In this document: in pieces, positions 32,597-44,962 of the stretch | Position numbering within the stretch: position 1 is the first letter of the stretch | Layout: every line of letters starts with the position of its first letter | NCBI GenBank assembly: GCA_020747065.1 | Contig: JAGMVK010000016.1 | Coordinates: 930,001-994,000 of the forward strand | DNA: 64,000 nucleotides | DNA from: Cadophora sp. MPI-SDFR-AT-0126 | Lineage: Eukaryota; Ascomycota; Leotiomycetes; Helotiales; Ploettnerulaceae | Reading direction: 5' to 3' | Notes under the pieces: generated by a model | Told to the model about the DNA's origin: nothing | The model's database searches: none | Seen by the model: only the letters and a program-made list of their open reading frames with translations | Program-made: the position numbers and the translations under genes

Positions 32597-35500
32597 ATGC
32601 TCGAAACTACACATTTCATACCTGTCGAGAGCAGCCGAAGACGCCAGAATGGCAATCGTGGAGAAGAGCCGGTAAATATCATATCTTCAGCAACATTCCG
32701 AACTCAAGCCAGAGCCGAGACGACAAAACGTCTCCTCGCACAGCTAGTCAACGAGCGACGTACAACGCTGGACATACCAAATCGCACTGAGCTCTCTGGC
32801 ACCATTCGCGCTCGAATTGGCGGCGAGAACAATACAACGCAGTGGATAACCGGTCCAGTGGCGGATAGCATCACCTTGAGCAATCACATCCGGCCAAACC
32901 ATTTTTCAAGTTCCTGTGACACTTGTCAATGGTGGGCATGAAGTACTGGAAGATGACCCGGGCGCTGTGTTTGAGTTCAGCACTGTGTGGGTTGATTGTG
33001 GAGAGGAAACAAAGAGGTCTATGGTGGAAGAGCTGCGTAATTCGGCGCTTATGCTAGGTATGCAGTGATTCTTCAAAGAAGGCGAAGATGGCGAGGATGG
33101 AGTTTGATGCTAATTGCGCATTAGAGAAGTGGATGGGACTTGGTCAGAGGATGCCCGTTCTTGATATCAACTCATCGTTTTTGGAATGGGAGAGAGCTGT
33201 CATAACTGGGCACCCAACACATCCGGTATGTATTCAAAAATGACACAGACTACAACGCGCATGTCTTGCGTAGTCGTCTTATTACGATGGATATGGATGG
33301 TTCTAGGCAGTAATCCTGACACTATGTAGTTCCATCGCACATGCTTTGCTAACAATTTGCTTGACCCGGTTGGACCGCACGACCTCGAAAGCATGCTCAA
33401 TCCGAGCATATCCTTTCTCTCGGTCCCGCGGTGCTCAATTCGCCTCTTTGGGCCATTCCAAGAACTTATCGGTATTCTGATAGATCAGCTTGCCTTTCCA
33501 ATCCCTAAGAACGAAGCAAATACTACCGTCCCTTGTCTCACTCAACATCTCCCCGCACTCAAACATTTCTTCCCAGAAGCAGAATTAATCAAAACAGTCC
33601 CACACTGCGCCATAGCGCAAGCAGCTATCCGGACAGTTTCCATCCCAGGCTACGTATACGATATCAAGTTCTCTCTGGCATGTCTCATTACGTCTGCGCT
33701 GCGCGTTCTGCCATGCTGGTCAGCGGCTTCCGCTCCAAGCATGACTTCACTGCTGAACAAGGTCGTCCCCCCGGACTTGTGGGTGTTTGGAGAAGTTGCT
33801 GCTGTAACTGGGAGTCAGGAAGTTGCTAGCGAAGCTCGATATATCACTTGCATTCTGCGAGAAAATTTGGAAGTGAAGGCACGGGAGAACGGGGAAGAAC
33901 TCATTGTTGTGTCTGCACTGTTAGAGAAGCCGCAGCAGAACAACAAAACTTATGCTGAGATTCTTTTTGAGTTGGAGACAATTTCCGACAAAATTCGGTG
34001 GTTCAAGGGGTAAGATGCCTTGTATTTCAACCCTGTGAAGCAATGAAGCTGATGCGGACGAGTCAGATATATAGAATGCCTTCTGCCTCGCGCTTTGAAC
34101 CCACTCCGGCGTTATGGAGTGGGGTTTGAATTCCACGCTCAAAACAGCCTTGTCCGAGTTTGCAAAGAGACTAAAGCAATCAAGGGATTTGCGATCCGCG
34201 ATCTAGCAGGTGTGAAGATACACCGGCCAACTCTCGAGGAGCACGGATTCGATGTGTCGGATTTGTTCGCCTCGACCACGGATAATTTGCACGAACTATG
34301 CGATAGGGTGCACCATGCACTTCTTCAAAATCACATTGGGTATCTGCTGTACTCGTTGGATCTGGAAAAAAACTCATGATGGGTGGGGCATTGTTCGTTC
34401 TGTGCTCTGTGATGTTCTTGTCGTTGATGGCGATCCCGTTGGGAAGGAGATTTACGAGTATTTCTTGAAAGAGACAATGCCTTTCAAATGTTTCTTGAAG
34501 ATAAGAATAGAGGCTACTTTCGAGAAGGTAAATTTTATTTGAGAAGTCCATTGTTACGGATGTTAACATAACCAGTCCGTCAAAATCGTGGATAGCGACA
34601 TCCCCAATGTATGCAGGACGAAATCCCCATGGCTGCGTCAAATAACTATTGCTGGGATGCGGAAACATGGGAAATTGTTGTCTCCGGAAGAAGTTGACGC
34701 AGAGGTGCGAGTCAAAGAGAAGGCTCTGATCCTAGCAACCAATTCCAAAACAGCCCTTCCGGATGTACGACCCCATGGTCCTGCACAACGACGACGGAAT
34801 CCGCACCCAGCCATCCTACCAAAACAATTCATCCAACGACTTGAGACATTCCATGATGCCTTGGCCCTTGCACTGGACAATATCATCGAAAGGTGGTACA
34901 AAGATGCAGACGCTGACTTTCCTTCTCGAATGCCACTCGATCCTCGAACAGATGGTCTCCTCAAATGGATGGACAAAAGCACTGATGAAGGTTTGATTCG
35001 ACCCTACAAATTTCATCAAGGGAATCTCCGACCTGACATACTCATCCCTGTCACTGAAGACGGTCACGACATTCCTCAGTTCCGGATCTGTGAGATCAAC
35101 GGCAGATTCCCGATCAGCTTCCTCCATTTTGTGGGGAGCGCGTATGAGGCTTTGGCGGGTCTAGGATTGAACACACCATTACTACGCCCGGCAACCGACC
35201 ATAAAAAGCTGTACGACAGTCTTTTCGAATTGTTTAATCCAGCATTTCCAATCCATTTTGTTCGGGAAACCTCAGATTTCTCCATGGATAGTCCGCTCTT
35301 TGATCTAGTAGCAGAGCGGACAGGTATGAGACCGAGATGCGTTAACCCATCCAGTCTTCGCTTGGTCCCTCGAAACAGCAATCCGATTGGGTTTATTCTG
35401 TACTGTGTCTGGCGTGCAGATCCTTCAGTGAGCAAGCGGCCGTCGAGTCTCACAACTCGTGACGGAAAGTTGCTGGAAGAAGTACATCAAGTAGGACTTC

Positions 35501-36147
35501 AACTTTACGACTTCGAACTCTTCTCGCTAGATCCGGAAATGGTGCGTCAAATTGCGATGCGTAGCGTCAACGATGTACGGAGTGTTTTCATTGCCCATGA
35601 TAAGAGGATTCTTGGTATCGTCAGGCAGGAGTTGCATGATCTTGTATACAAGCATCAAATTCTCACTGCTGCCCAAGCTCATATCCTCGAAGAAGGGCTT
35701 ATCCCGACAATCGTGCCTGGATCTCCCGAGGCAAAGACACTTCTAGAACCAATCTCCCTTGAGACTTCGCCAAAAGATGGGTACATTCTCAAACCATTCC
35801 GCCAAGCTCGTGGTTCAGGAATTGTCATTGGGAAAAATATCTCGGACTCTGAATGGTTCTCGATTCTGCAGTCCATGCAAGAAGCAAAGGTCGACTCACT
35901 TTCAGCCCAGTACGTTCTGCAACCCCTGCTACCTCTGAGAACGGTTGATTGGTTCTGGGATGAGGAAAGGAAGGTTCGTAGGAGCAGAATGGTGGGCGCG
36001 TACTACTTGATCAATGGCAAATTCGTAGGACTTGGCGCGTGGGGGACTGCGACGGCGTCGGAAGATGTTATATCTGCATCGACGAAAGATATCACTTCGG
36101 TGCTTTCTGTGGTCCATTGGGGTGATGAAAATTCTGGAGCAGGTTGA
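32597..36147 (+). CDS. NIS siderophore synthetase (IucA/IucC family) fused to an ATP-grasp-like domain; two apparent frameshifts
   Basis: Exons 32597-33057, 33125-33225, 33330-34009, 34067-34527 and 34576-36147 join in phase to about 1090 aa, provided one base is discounted in each of two homopolymers (T5 at 32902-32906, A7 at 34364-34370). IucA/IucC hallmarks: TTKRLLAQLVNE near the start, GHPTHPFHRTCFA (ATP-binding HPxHP, about 182), IKTVPHCAIAQAAIRTVSIP, ITSALRVLPCWSAASAP, ILRENLE, and RRYGVGFEFHAQNSLVRV with IRDLAGVKIHRPTLE. From about residue 600 a second domain has PQFRICEINGRFPISFLH and GYILKPFRQARGSGIVIG, resembling circularly permuted ATP-grasp ligases. NIS synthetases condense citrate-type acids with amines or alcohols via acyl-AMP. 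First gene of the putative cluster; direction shared with the next four genes. Confidence 0.82.
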
Positions 36148-36639
36148 GAGGGGGGGTTTAAGATCTGCGGGGCTGTATTGCTAAGCCTTCAGAATTTATG
36201 TATGTGAGCAAACGGAAATGACCCAAATCGCACATTCACCCTGTCTCAACGCTCAAAATTGCACACCGAACTTTTGTTTTCCTCATTTCTACCTCGGGTG
36301 AACTTATTTGTGTCTCGTCAAATCAGCCGCTGGTGGGCTGTCACAGGGGACTTGCCATGAATAGATCGGAGACGTACAGCACTGCTACTCATGCATACTA
36401 CGCTTCTCCGTCTGCTGTGCCATCGTGTTATCTAAGTTGTGTCCCAGAATTTACGTGATGATTATCAATTTTTGTGCAACAAATTCTTGACCTCGGTTTG
36501 TCAATTAGCACGTCATATCATTCTCAGCCGCTATATAACCATTGCTCCGCTCTGCCCTTTCCCAAATGTTCAAACAGGGAAAGGGGCTTGCTTGTCTCCA
36601 AAATCTCGGTTCAATAATCAATTGCATTCCCAATGCAGC

Positions 36640-38606
36640 AAAATATTGGTGGCGGAACAGCTGACTGAAAGGAATTGCGTTCATGAGGAAGTACCACATG
36701 CACAGCCAGTTGGCAAATCCAACATCTACCCACCGAAAGCACCTCATGTGAGTTTCAACCTTCATCCTTCAATTCGACACAGTGAAGTTAAACATCTCTA
36801 GGCCGTCAGTTCGTCTCTCCCCACATGGGATGCAGTCGTTTCATGGTCTCGAAAGGAGAAAGCTTCCAAGGAAAATGTTGAGTACAGCTATCCTAGGTAT
36901 GTTGACATACATGCTTAAGCGAGAAGGGGTCGCCTCAAGACCCACGATGCTAACAAAGAACAGGTTCTTCATCGCCAAGCCCATTCAACTGCTCATCAGC
37001 CGGGTGCGAAAGCGTCTCAACATAAACGACGAAGAAATTTCTTGCATGGTCTTTCCATCGACTCACATCGCAGAATACTGCGCTACTACGTTGAGAGCAT
37101 CGAGCTCGGAAGCTGCGGTTCACGAAGTCCGATTCTTCTTACCAAGAGACTCTACTCTTCATGACGGAGACAATGCATGGACCGATTTCTCGGTAGTGGT
37201 GTTCTCAACAGACTTGACCAAAGAATCGATGCTCGTATGGATGGATACTGGGGCGGGAATCACAACCCGACATGCAGAGTTCTGTCTAGAGCATTTTGAT
37301 CTTTTGTCATCAGACTCATCTTTACCAACTTTCCGAACATCCGCTGTGAAAAATGCAGAAGCTGGATGCTGAAGGCTGAATAAATGGAGTTTTTCTGGTT
37401 CTAAGGATATGCAAGACGTACGAGAACGCATTGCGCAGCTGGCGACGTCGGACAACGCGAAACTGAAGAGGGTGAAAGCTGAAGATGTTTTCATCTTTGC
37501 CACCGGAATGAATGCCATCTTCTCTGCATTTGAAGCATTGGCGGCGCTTACTCCTAAGTCAGATGTAGCTGCGTATGGGTAAGGCCGTCGCGAATTCTTG
37601 ACTCAAAACAAGGCATTGACAACAGCGATCTTATGCTTATTAGTGTTTTTCGTAGGTGGCTCTACCCCGAAACAGTTCATGATCTCAGAAGAACTGCATG
37701 GAATAGTGTCATTTCCTTCAAATGGGATACCGATGAAGAATTGGACAGACTCGAATGTATATTGATGACCCCGCATCACAAAATCACGACTCTCGTCTGC
37801 GAACTTCCAAGCAATATCAAATTCATCTCGCCAAACCTCCAGCGGATTCGATGTCTAGCAGATAGACACAGTATCATCGTCGCGTGCGATGAGACAGCTG
37901 GCAACTTTATCAATGTCGATGTCTTGCCTTATGTTGATATCGTGTTGAGCAGCTTGACGAAGATGTTTAGTGGTGCTTCAAATGTGACGGGCGGCAGGTT
38001 GGTACACCACATCCAGATGATTGTTAAGACTAACATCTCTGCACCATTAGTGTCGTCGTGAATCCCAACTCTCGTCATTACCAGAGAATCCGTGATCAAC
38101 TTCTCGTCCAGTATGAGAGCGTCTTTTGTTTCCCGCTGGATATTGCAGTGCTCAAGCAGAACTCGGTCAATATGGCGAGTCGAGTTCACAAAGCTAACGC
38201 AAACACTCTGCCCGTCATCGAAGTTCTCCGCAATCACTCTTTGGTCGAGCAAGTCAACCATCCATCTCTTGGATCAACGTCGCCTTGGTATGAGAAAGTC
38301 AAGCGTCACGATGGGGGATATGGAAATGTCCTTAGCGTCGTATTTCACTGTCCTGATACTGCGAAACGTTTTTACGACTCATTGGATGTCTGTAAAGGGT
38401 TGAGTTTCGGCACCAACTTTATTCTCGCCGTTCCTTATGTTCAGCTGGCTTGTTACTGGGATCAAGATAAGTGTGAGAAGTATGGGTTGCCTCGGCATAT
38501 TATTCGTATCAGCGTTGGACTCGAGGATCCGAAGGAGATTGTCGGGAGGATTGAAGCTGCACTTCTTGAGGCTGAAGCAGCTCAAGGGATGCGGAATATG
38601 AAATAA
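36640..38606 (+). CDS. Cystathionine gamma-synthase-like PLP enzyme (Cys/Met metabolism family); 5' end uncertain
   Basis: Joined exons: (open from 36439) to 36747, 36802-36896, 36964-37345, 37406-37578, 37656-37997 and 38051-38606. Blocks match fungal cystathionine gamma-synthases: PPKAPHAVSSSLPTWDAVV, SYPRFFIAKPIQ, DTGAGITTRHAEFCLEHF, VFIFATGMNAIFSAFEAL, YGWLYPETVHD, IIVACDETAGNFINVDVLP and the PLP-lysine motif SSLTKMFSGASNVTGG. The family makes or rearranges the C-gamma of O-acylhomoserine. In a cluster it could supply a modified amino acid or catalyse a gamma-replacement (inference). The first exon frame has no ATG, so the start lies in an unfound upstream exon. The listed start is only an in-frame position before the conserved block. 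Confidence 0.82.
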
Positions 38607-39408
38607 ATAAACACAGAACAATGTTCTTCTTTGTCCCTGAACTTGAGTGCTCTTTATAGAACCTTGATCTGGATAATTTGATCGCATGTAAGCAAATAGC
38701 TCTGCAGCATGCTGATGGCGAACAGATTGAAACGTGAAATATGAAATCTTTCAGCGGACGCTTGACAAATCGAACCACACTTGTTACTCGGACCAGGCAA
38801 AGAAATCGCTCATGGTCTCCAGATGGTGTAGGTCCAATTCTTGTGATGGTACAAAGTAGGTGCAGTGTTCCTTCTATGGCACAAAAAACTCTTTGCTTTG
38901 TTGACTTCTGACAGGAGGAAGCGACAAAAAGGAGGAAAGCAAGGTAATCATGCTTGGGCGAATCGGGGTCAGTTTGCTTACGCTCTGGGGACCTCGGTCT
39001 CTACTCTGAATCAAAGACGGTGAACCCGCAAAGGGCCTAATCACCGAAAGTTAATGTGCAATAAACCGCCATCAGGTTATCTCTGGCGTCACCATCTTGG
39101 ACGTTCTTGTTTGGTTTTGGCGGACCGGCTTCAATCCGGCCTCCGGGTTGATAGAATTGACCATATGGATTGAGTTACAGAGGCTACGGAAATATATAGG
39201 GGTACTGCTGACTAAGCACACCACCATTTCTAACACGGGTACGAGCATTGAAGATCTCTGGATGCCGAGGTCCACGAGTAAGCAGGTCACATATTATCGA
39301 CAGTCCAGTGAAGACCAAGAGCTTTAAATCAACGCACCGCCTCGAGAGATCTCAACATACACTTGATGAACACACGGGGAAGCAACCCCGACCATACTCA
39401 GAGCCGTA
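38607..39408. other. Intergenic; promoter of the acyl-CoA dehydrogenase gene
   Basis: No gene supported. Confidence 0.45.
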
Positions 39409-41109
39409 ATGTCAAGCCCGTCCTCGGGAAACAAGGCAGCATACCCCGCCTTCGGGTGCCCATTTCCATACGCAGAACCATTGTGGTACTCAAGGAACGT
39501 ATCACCGCATTACAATGATTCTCATCGGAAGCTTCGAGCTGCAGTAAGAAAGTATGTTGATGAGGAGATCCTTCCCAACGCCTTCGAATGGGAATCAGCA
39601 GGAGAGGTCCCAGATTCGGCACGTGTCATTTCTCAACTCTCCCGAGGTAGTTGGTGTTAACGTCTTACAGGCTTGGAAACGACACGTTGAAATGGGATAT
39701 GTTGGAATGGTGACTGGTCTGCCTAGTATCAAAAGTCCTGGCGATGTTCCCATCGAGGAATGGGATTCTTGGCACTCACTGATCGTGAATGATGAGTTAT
39801 CTCGCGTGGTACGACAGCCGGCCCTCAAGAGAAAAGTCACTAACACGAAAAGGCCTACACTGGCGTGCTCTGGGGCTTGGGGGGAGGCAATGGCATCGGT
39901 GTTCCACCGATTGTGAACTTTGGAACCAAAGCTCAAAAGGAGAGATTCCTTCCCGGTGTAGCAAATGGAAGTATTCGATTCTGCCTAGGAATCACCGAAC
40001 CAGATGGTGAGACCACTCTCCAAGCTTAGGCTCATCTCTAATGCAAGTAGCTGGATCTGATGTTGCCGGTATCAAAACGACCGCCATTCGCAAGGGCAAC
40101 TACTACGTCGTGAACGGGTCGAAGAAGTGGATTACAAATGCCATTTGGGCGGATTATGTGACTGCAGCTGTTCGCACCGGGGGACCTGGGGCAGCTGGCG
40201 TCTCTGTCCTAGTCATACCTTTGAAGGCAACTGGTGTGTCACTTCGCAAGATGTACAATTCTGGTGTCGGAGCATCAGGGAGTACGTTCATCACGTTTGA
40301 GGATGTCATCGTCCCACTCGAAAACTTAATCCATAAAGAGAACCGGGGCTTCGAAGTCATCATGTCCAATTTCAATGCCGAGCGAAAGTCTATTGCAACA
40401 CAAGCAATAAGACTCAGTCGAGTATGTGCTGAAGATGCATGGAGACATGCGTGTACCAGGGAGACTTTTGGAATAAAGTTGATTGAAAACCCTATCATCA
40501 GAGCCAAGTTCGCCAAGATGGGCAGAATGATAGAACCAGCTCAAGCTTTCTTGGAGCAATTGACTTGGTTGATAGAGGTGAACCGGAAACAAGGAAAGGA
40601 CGATGTGCGGATTGGTGGGATGACAGGTAGGCGCTCCTCGAATCCAAAACTCATTGAGCTTGAGTTTGCGAACTTCAATAAAATGGTTCCCGGTCGATTC
40701 ACATCCTTTCCTCCGTACACAGAGCCTTGAGATTTCTGAAAAGACAACGCTAATGATCCTCGTCTTCCAGCCATGCTAAAGGTCGTCAGTACAAGATGCT
40801 TGGAGAAATGCGTTCGCGAGGCGCAACAGATTATGGGGGGGCTAGGATATGCCAGGGGTGGTAAGGGTGGCAGGTATGTACTGTAACCCTGGAAACGTCG
40901 GAACATATTGACCATGCCGCAGGATTGAGGCCATCTCCAGGGACGTCAGGGTCATGGCAGTCGGTAAGTAGCCATCCCAGTTCCCAATTGTCTGAGATAT
41001 ATTGTTGATTTTGGCAGGTGGTGGAAGCGAAGAAATTATGAGCGAATTGGCAATCAGGGAGGAGACGAAGGACCTGAAGAACTACGCTAAAGCTTCGAGC
41101 AAGCTCTGA
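39409..41109 (+). CDS. Acyl-CoA dehydrogenase family flavoenzyme
   Basis: Seven exons, 39409-39624, 39671-39808, 39853-40006, 40051-40626, 40771-40873, 40923-40963 and 41018-41109, give 439 aa with consistent phases. Typical blocks are present: N-terminal helical RAAVRKYVDEEILPNAFEW, WGLGGGNGIGVPPIVNFG, LGITEPDAGSDVAGIKT (FAD/substrate loop), NGSKKWITNAIWADY, FEDVIVPLENLIHKENRGF, CTRETFGIKL, CVREAQQIMGGLGYARGG and RDVRVMAVGGGSEEIM (the loop that usually carries the catalytic base region). It oxidises a carbon-carbon bond next to a carbonyl, or acts as an oxidase/hydroxylase. In this cluster it may desaturate or oxidise an acyl or aminoacyl intermediate (inference). No mitochondrial presequence is evident, so a cytosolic or peroxisomal site is likely. 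Confidence 0.87.
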
Positions 41110-43509
41110 GCTCTTCTCCGCGCCCTGGGATCCTAAAGAGGCGTACATGGGTGGAGAGTGCTCTTCACAGAGCCAACTCCTTCTAGAAGACAGTTGCGAG
41201 CTTTCCTTTCGCTTCTTGATCTCTTGGCTCAGGTCCTTGATCGGCCTTTGGGGGTTCACCACTGCCCTAGTTCAAAATCGATTACCAGACATGCTATGGG
41301 AACAGGTCGCTGGCCTGAGATTCAATATGATCGTTTCGGCCATACAGTTTTGCACTTGGGGATATTCCGAGAGGCTTGTTATCTAATTGAAGTACGTTTA
41401 TTGACAATACCACCTGCCTCGAGCGTCCGAATATTGGAGTGTTCGTGGGACGCAGTACAACAGTAACATCATCCAAACTTTCCATCTGGAACAGCCGCTG
41501 TCACTGCAGTTGTCGGTAGTACGGCAGTACGGCGAAGGATGAAAACAGTTCAAAACAGAGTTCGACAAGGTTTCCACGAAGTTGGGGCCAAGTGGTTGGA
41601 GAAACTCATTTTGAGTTCGACTCTGGACTGATTTCCTGTAAAGGAGCCTTCACCTCCCCCTGGAATCTGGAGTGGCATTTTTGACCGCTTGCTTCCGCCC
41701 CACGCGCATGTGTCTGTCGTTCAGACACTGGACCAAAAAAAGGTTATCTCCCTTGCGAGATCCTTCAGGTCTCATGTGGGGCTTGCCGGAGAGGAAGCTC
41801 GGTTCAGAATTCATGCAGGGGAACTTTCAATGCCTGTTCCTTGCCAAATCCTAAACTCTAAGTCGACATTTGGACTATTCCAATGTGGAAGATGCTGCGA
41901 AGCCGTAGCCGTCTCTTCATCACGAATGCGGATGTTTGCTAAGACTTGGGACAAAGCCATCAGTAGAACTACGGAAGAGGCGTCCTCGATTGACCAATCT
42001 GCTCAGTTGACGTTCAGGCAGAATTGTCGAGAGGCCGCGTCGATGAATGCCGGATTACCAGCAACCAAAGCGACGCCAGAAGAAGGCACGGTAGAAGATT
42101 TATTGATCCTTTTCGAGTGCTAAGGTGAAGGGCAGAGCAAATAGGGCGTCTTTCCAGCCGTTTTCAAGTTTGGTAATGCGACCGACGCTGCTCGCTTTGG
42201 TGGCTAGTAATTACAATTCCCTCAACAACCCTGGAGATGCAGGCAGGCGCACCAATCCTAGGACTGGGTTGCAGAACAAGACCCTTGTTTCTTGTGCTTT
42301 CGAGGAACGACCGAAGAGATACTTTGTTGACTGGATGTTTTCTCTGCAGCATGAGGTGGGACTGGCCGCGATGTTCTTGGAAAATATCACTATGTCATTA
42401 TCGAAGTTCACAAGAAAGTAGAGCATGAATGTGTCACTTGGATAATTTACCCCAATCTCCTCCCTATTGCGCCCAGGTCCCCCGAAGAAGGCTTGCTAGT
42501 CCCCCGAGGTCCCCTTGAGGGTTCGAATTGTTCCAAGGAGCTGGTAGGCTGAATAATTGGCTTATTTGGATCTGCTGCAGGAGCGCCATGCGCCATTCAT
42601 CACACAGATTTCATGCTGATGATTGGTGGACTATCAGACAAGCCTGAAATACTAGAAACGCCAAACTACCATCCCAATTCTAGTCTCTCCCCAACCCTAG
42701 CAGATCGATCGCTGACCAGAGATCTGATACAATTCATCATTCGGAAGACTTAGACCGAGTACTAGACTGATCTTCAGGACAACAAGATGCTTACTTACAA
42801 GGAAAAACCTTTGAACAATCACTTGGGGGTTTTCATCCTTTTGGCATTGATCAGCGCACTTTGTATTTGTTGATGAATCTTCAACGTCGATTGGCTCCAT
42901 TGTTCAAGGATGTTTCCACTCATACCCCCGCAAATGTCTCTCGGGGCCTAGGAAACTCTACCGTCCCGTCGTGCCCCAAAGATATCCAAGACAGGCGGGG
43001 ATGTTAGGCGAGCGATCCCCGCGACGTCTGAGACAACCTTGAAAGCTCGTCTGGCTAAAACTACGAAGCTATTCGTACTCGCTCCGGAGGGACACCCTGG
43101 AGTTCATAATAGTTCGAACTCAAAGTCCTACCAGGTACGGAAAGTATATATGTTTGGGACTCACTCTTGTCCCGTAAGGTTCAAGGACTTGCGCCACATC
43201 AGCCGAGAGACCAATCCTTCTTCACACCTATCCGTCGCCGTGTGCGTGTCAGATGCTTGCATGTCTAGGTACTGAAGCATCGTCTGGCGCATCTGTCAGG
43301 GATGCCAGAGTTAATTTTCAGGTAAGCGGCTTGAGCTATTCTGCCTGTATCTGAACAGCAAATACTCTCCTTAAACCAGACCAGTGGAGGGAATATAATA
43401 TAGTCGTTAAGGTTCGTCTCTTCAAGAGGTCTCGATGCTTGGTGAATTGTTTGAGAAGTAGATGTTGAAAATTTGATGCCATAATTCTCTTTTTGCAAGA
43501 TCTCCAGCG
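41110..43509. other. Long intergenic stretch inside the cluster
   Basis: 2.4 kb. A 144-codon plus-strand frame (41689-42123) and a 98-codon frame (42125-42421) have no domain I recognise and no splice-consistent extension. Could hold a decayed gene. Confidence 0.4.
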
Positions 43510-44962
43510 ATGGATGCCCCCACGACTTCGCCGTATCGCGGGTCACAGACCACACAGATGGTCATTTCCATCGTTTTCACCATCCTCGGAAGTAGGTAAT
43601 CACTACGTTAATTTGCGGCCAATTCTGACTTTCGGCCCAAGCTGTTGCAGTTATCCTTCGGCTCGTGGGAAGATGGATTATCACTCGGAAGTTTGGCGTT
43701 GACGACATTACCATGTCTGTCGCAATGGTATGTGCAGATCGAAGTGCACAACAGAAAGTTGCTGATTGATACAGTTATTGACTGGTGGCTATCTATTCGA
43801 GATCTTGTATGGACGGCGTTTTGGACTTGGACTCCATGGCAAGGACATCGCTTTCGAGGATATACCGAGTGTGCTACAGGTTTGGATTCCGTGTCTCTTT
43901 GATGATTCTATACTGACCTGGTTCAGATAATTTACTCCATTCAATTGACGTACAATACAATCATTATGTTGGTCAAAATCTCGATCGTCTGCTTCTACTT
44001 GCGATTAGGTAATTACTCATGAGTGAATGTTTCTCCTAATGCCTGCTTGCTGACACTTCACAGCAACGGCAGACAGTTCTCTCCGAAAAGGGTCATGGGC
44101 GACCATTTTCTTTCTGATTGCTTTCTACATTACTACACAGATCACGACAACACTGCAGTGTCTGCCAATATCTGGAAACTGGGATATCACAGGAACCGTG
44201 AAGAAGAAGTGCATCAACACAGTTGTTTATTTCTATGGTACGAACGAACGACGTTCCCTTTCATTTCTATCGTCTAACGAACGAGTCGCAGTTGTTGCCG
44301 CAGTCAACATTATCGTCGATATATGGATACTTCTGCTTCCAATCAGAACTCTCAGCAATATCAAGCGCAGCACGAGAGACAAGGTTGTGCTGTTCATAAT
44401 CTTCGGCGTTGGTGGATTCTCTTGCATTTCAAGGTAGGTCAGTCCAACTTCTCTTGACCAGTGTCTGATTCGAGAAAGTATCATCCGACTATACACCATC
44501 AAAGTATTTGCCACGTCCAAAGACCCATTCATTGACGGCGTGCCTATCAATATTTGGTCCATGATTGAGATTAATGTTGCAGTTGTTTGTGCTTCTGTGC
44601 CAGGTATGAGAACGACCCGTCGTGTCCAATTGCTTGACTAATACATACCTCCAGCCATGAAGCCTCTATTTACGAAAGCTGTACGAGAACGAATGACTAG
44701 CAGCAGAAGCACACGCACCGCATTCAATTCTTATGGACACCAGATGCTGCCCTTGAGTGGGGATGACAACAAGACTCCTTCAGGTGGCTATCGAGAAGGT
44801 AAATCAGGGTATATTGCGAAGGCTACATCGAAGGGCATGGGGGACAGCGAAGAGCACATCAACTCGAAAATCCAGGGGATCGAGTATGAAAGAGAATTCA
44901 CAGTTGAGGAGTCATACATCGGATCAGCGAACAAAAGCACGTCAGGATCTTCTCGGGTGTAA
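43510..44962 (+). CDS. Fungal rhodopsin-domain integral membrane protein (Pth11-like class, no CFEM)
   Basis: Eight exons, 43510-43591, 43642-43727, 43775-43879, 43927-44008, 44064-44237, 44292-44433, 44479-44603 and 44655-44962, give 367 aa. About seven membrane segments: MVISIVFTILGTVAVILRLV, then a VDDITMSVAM turn, YNTIIMLVKISIVCFYLRL, SWATIFFLIAFYITTQITTT, YVVAAVNIIVDIWILLLPI, VVLFIIFGVGGFSCISSII and IWSMIEINVAVVCASVPAM. The conserved helix-3 KxSI/FYLR motif and the CLP...W...KC extracellular pair are present. The C-terminus is a hydrophilic tail of about 100 residues. Such proteins are receptor-like and surface-sensing; they lie frequently in accessory regions. Same strand as the cluster genes. 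Confidence 0.85.

Noticed and set aside
41689..42123. 144-codon frame as a cluster gene
   Set aside because: No domain, no splice-consistent extension and no homology pattern I can name; left as unassigned.
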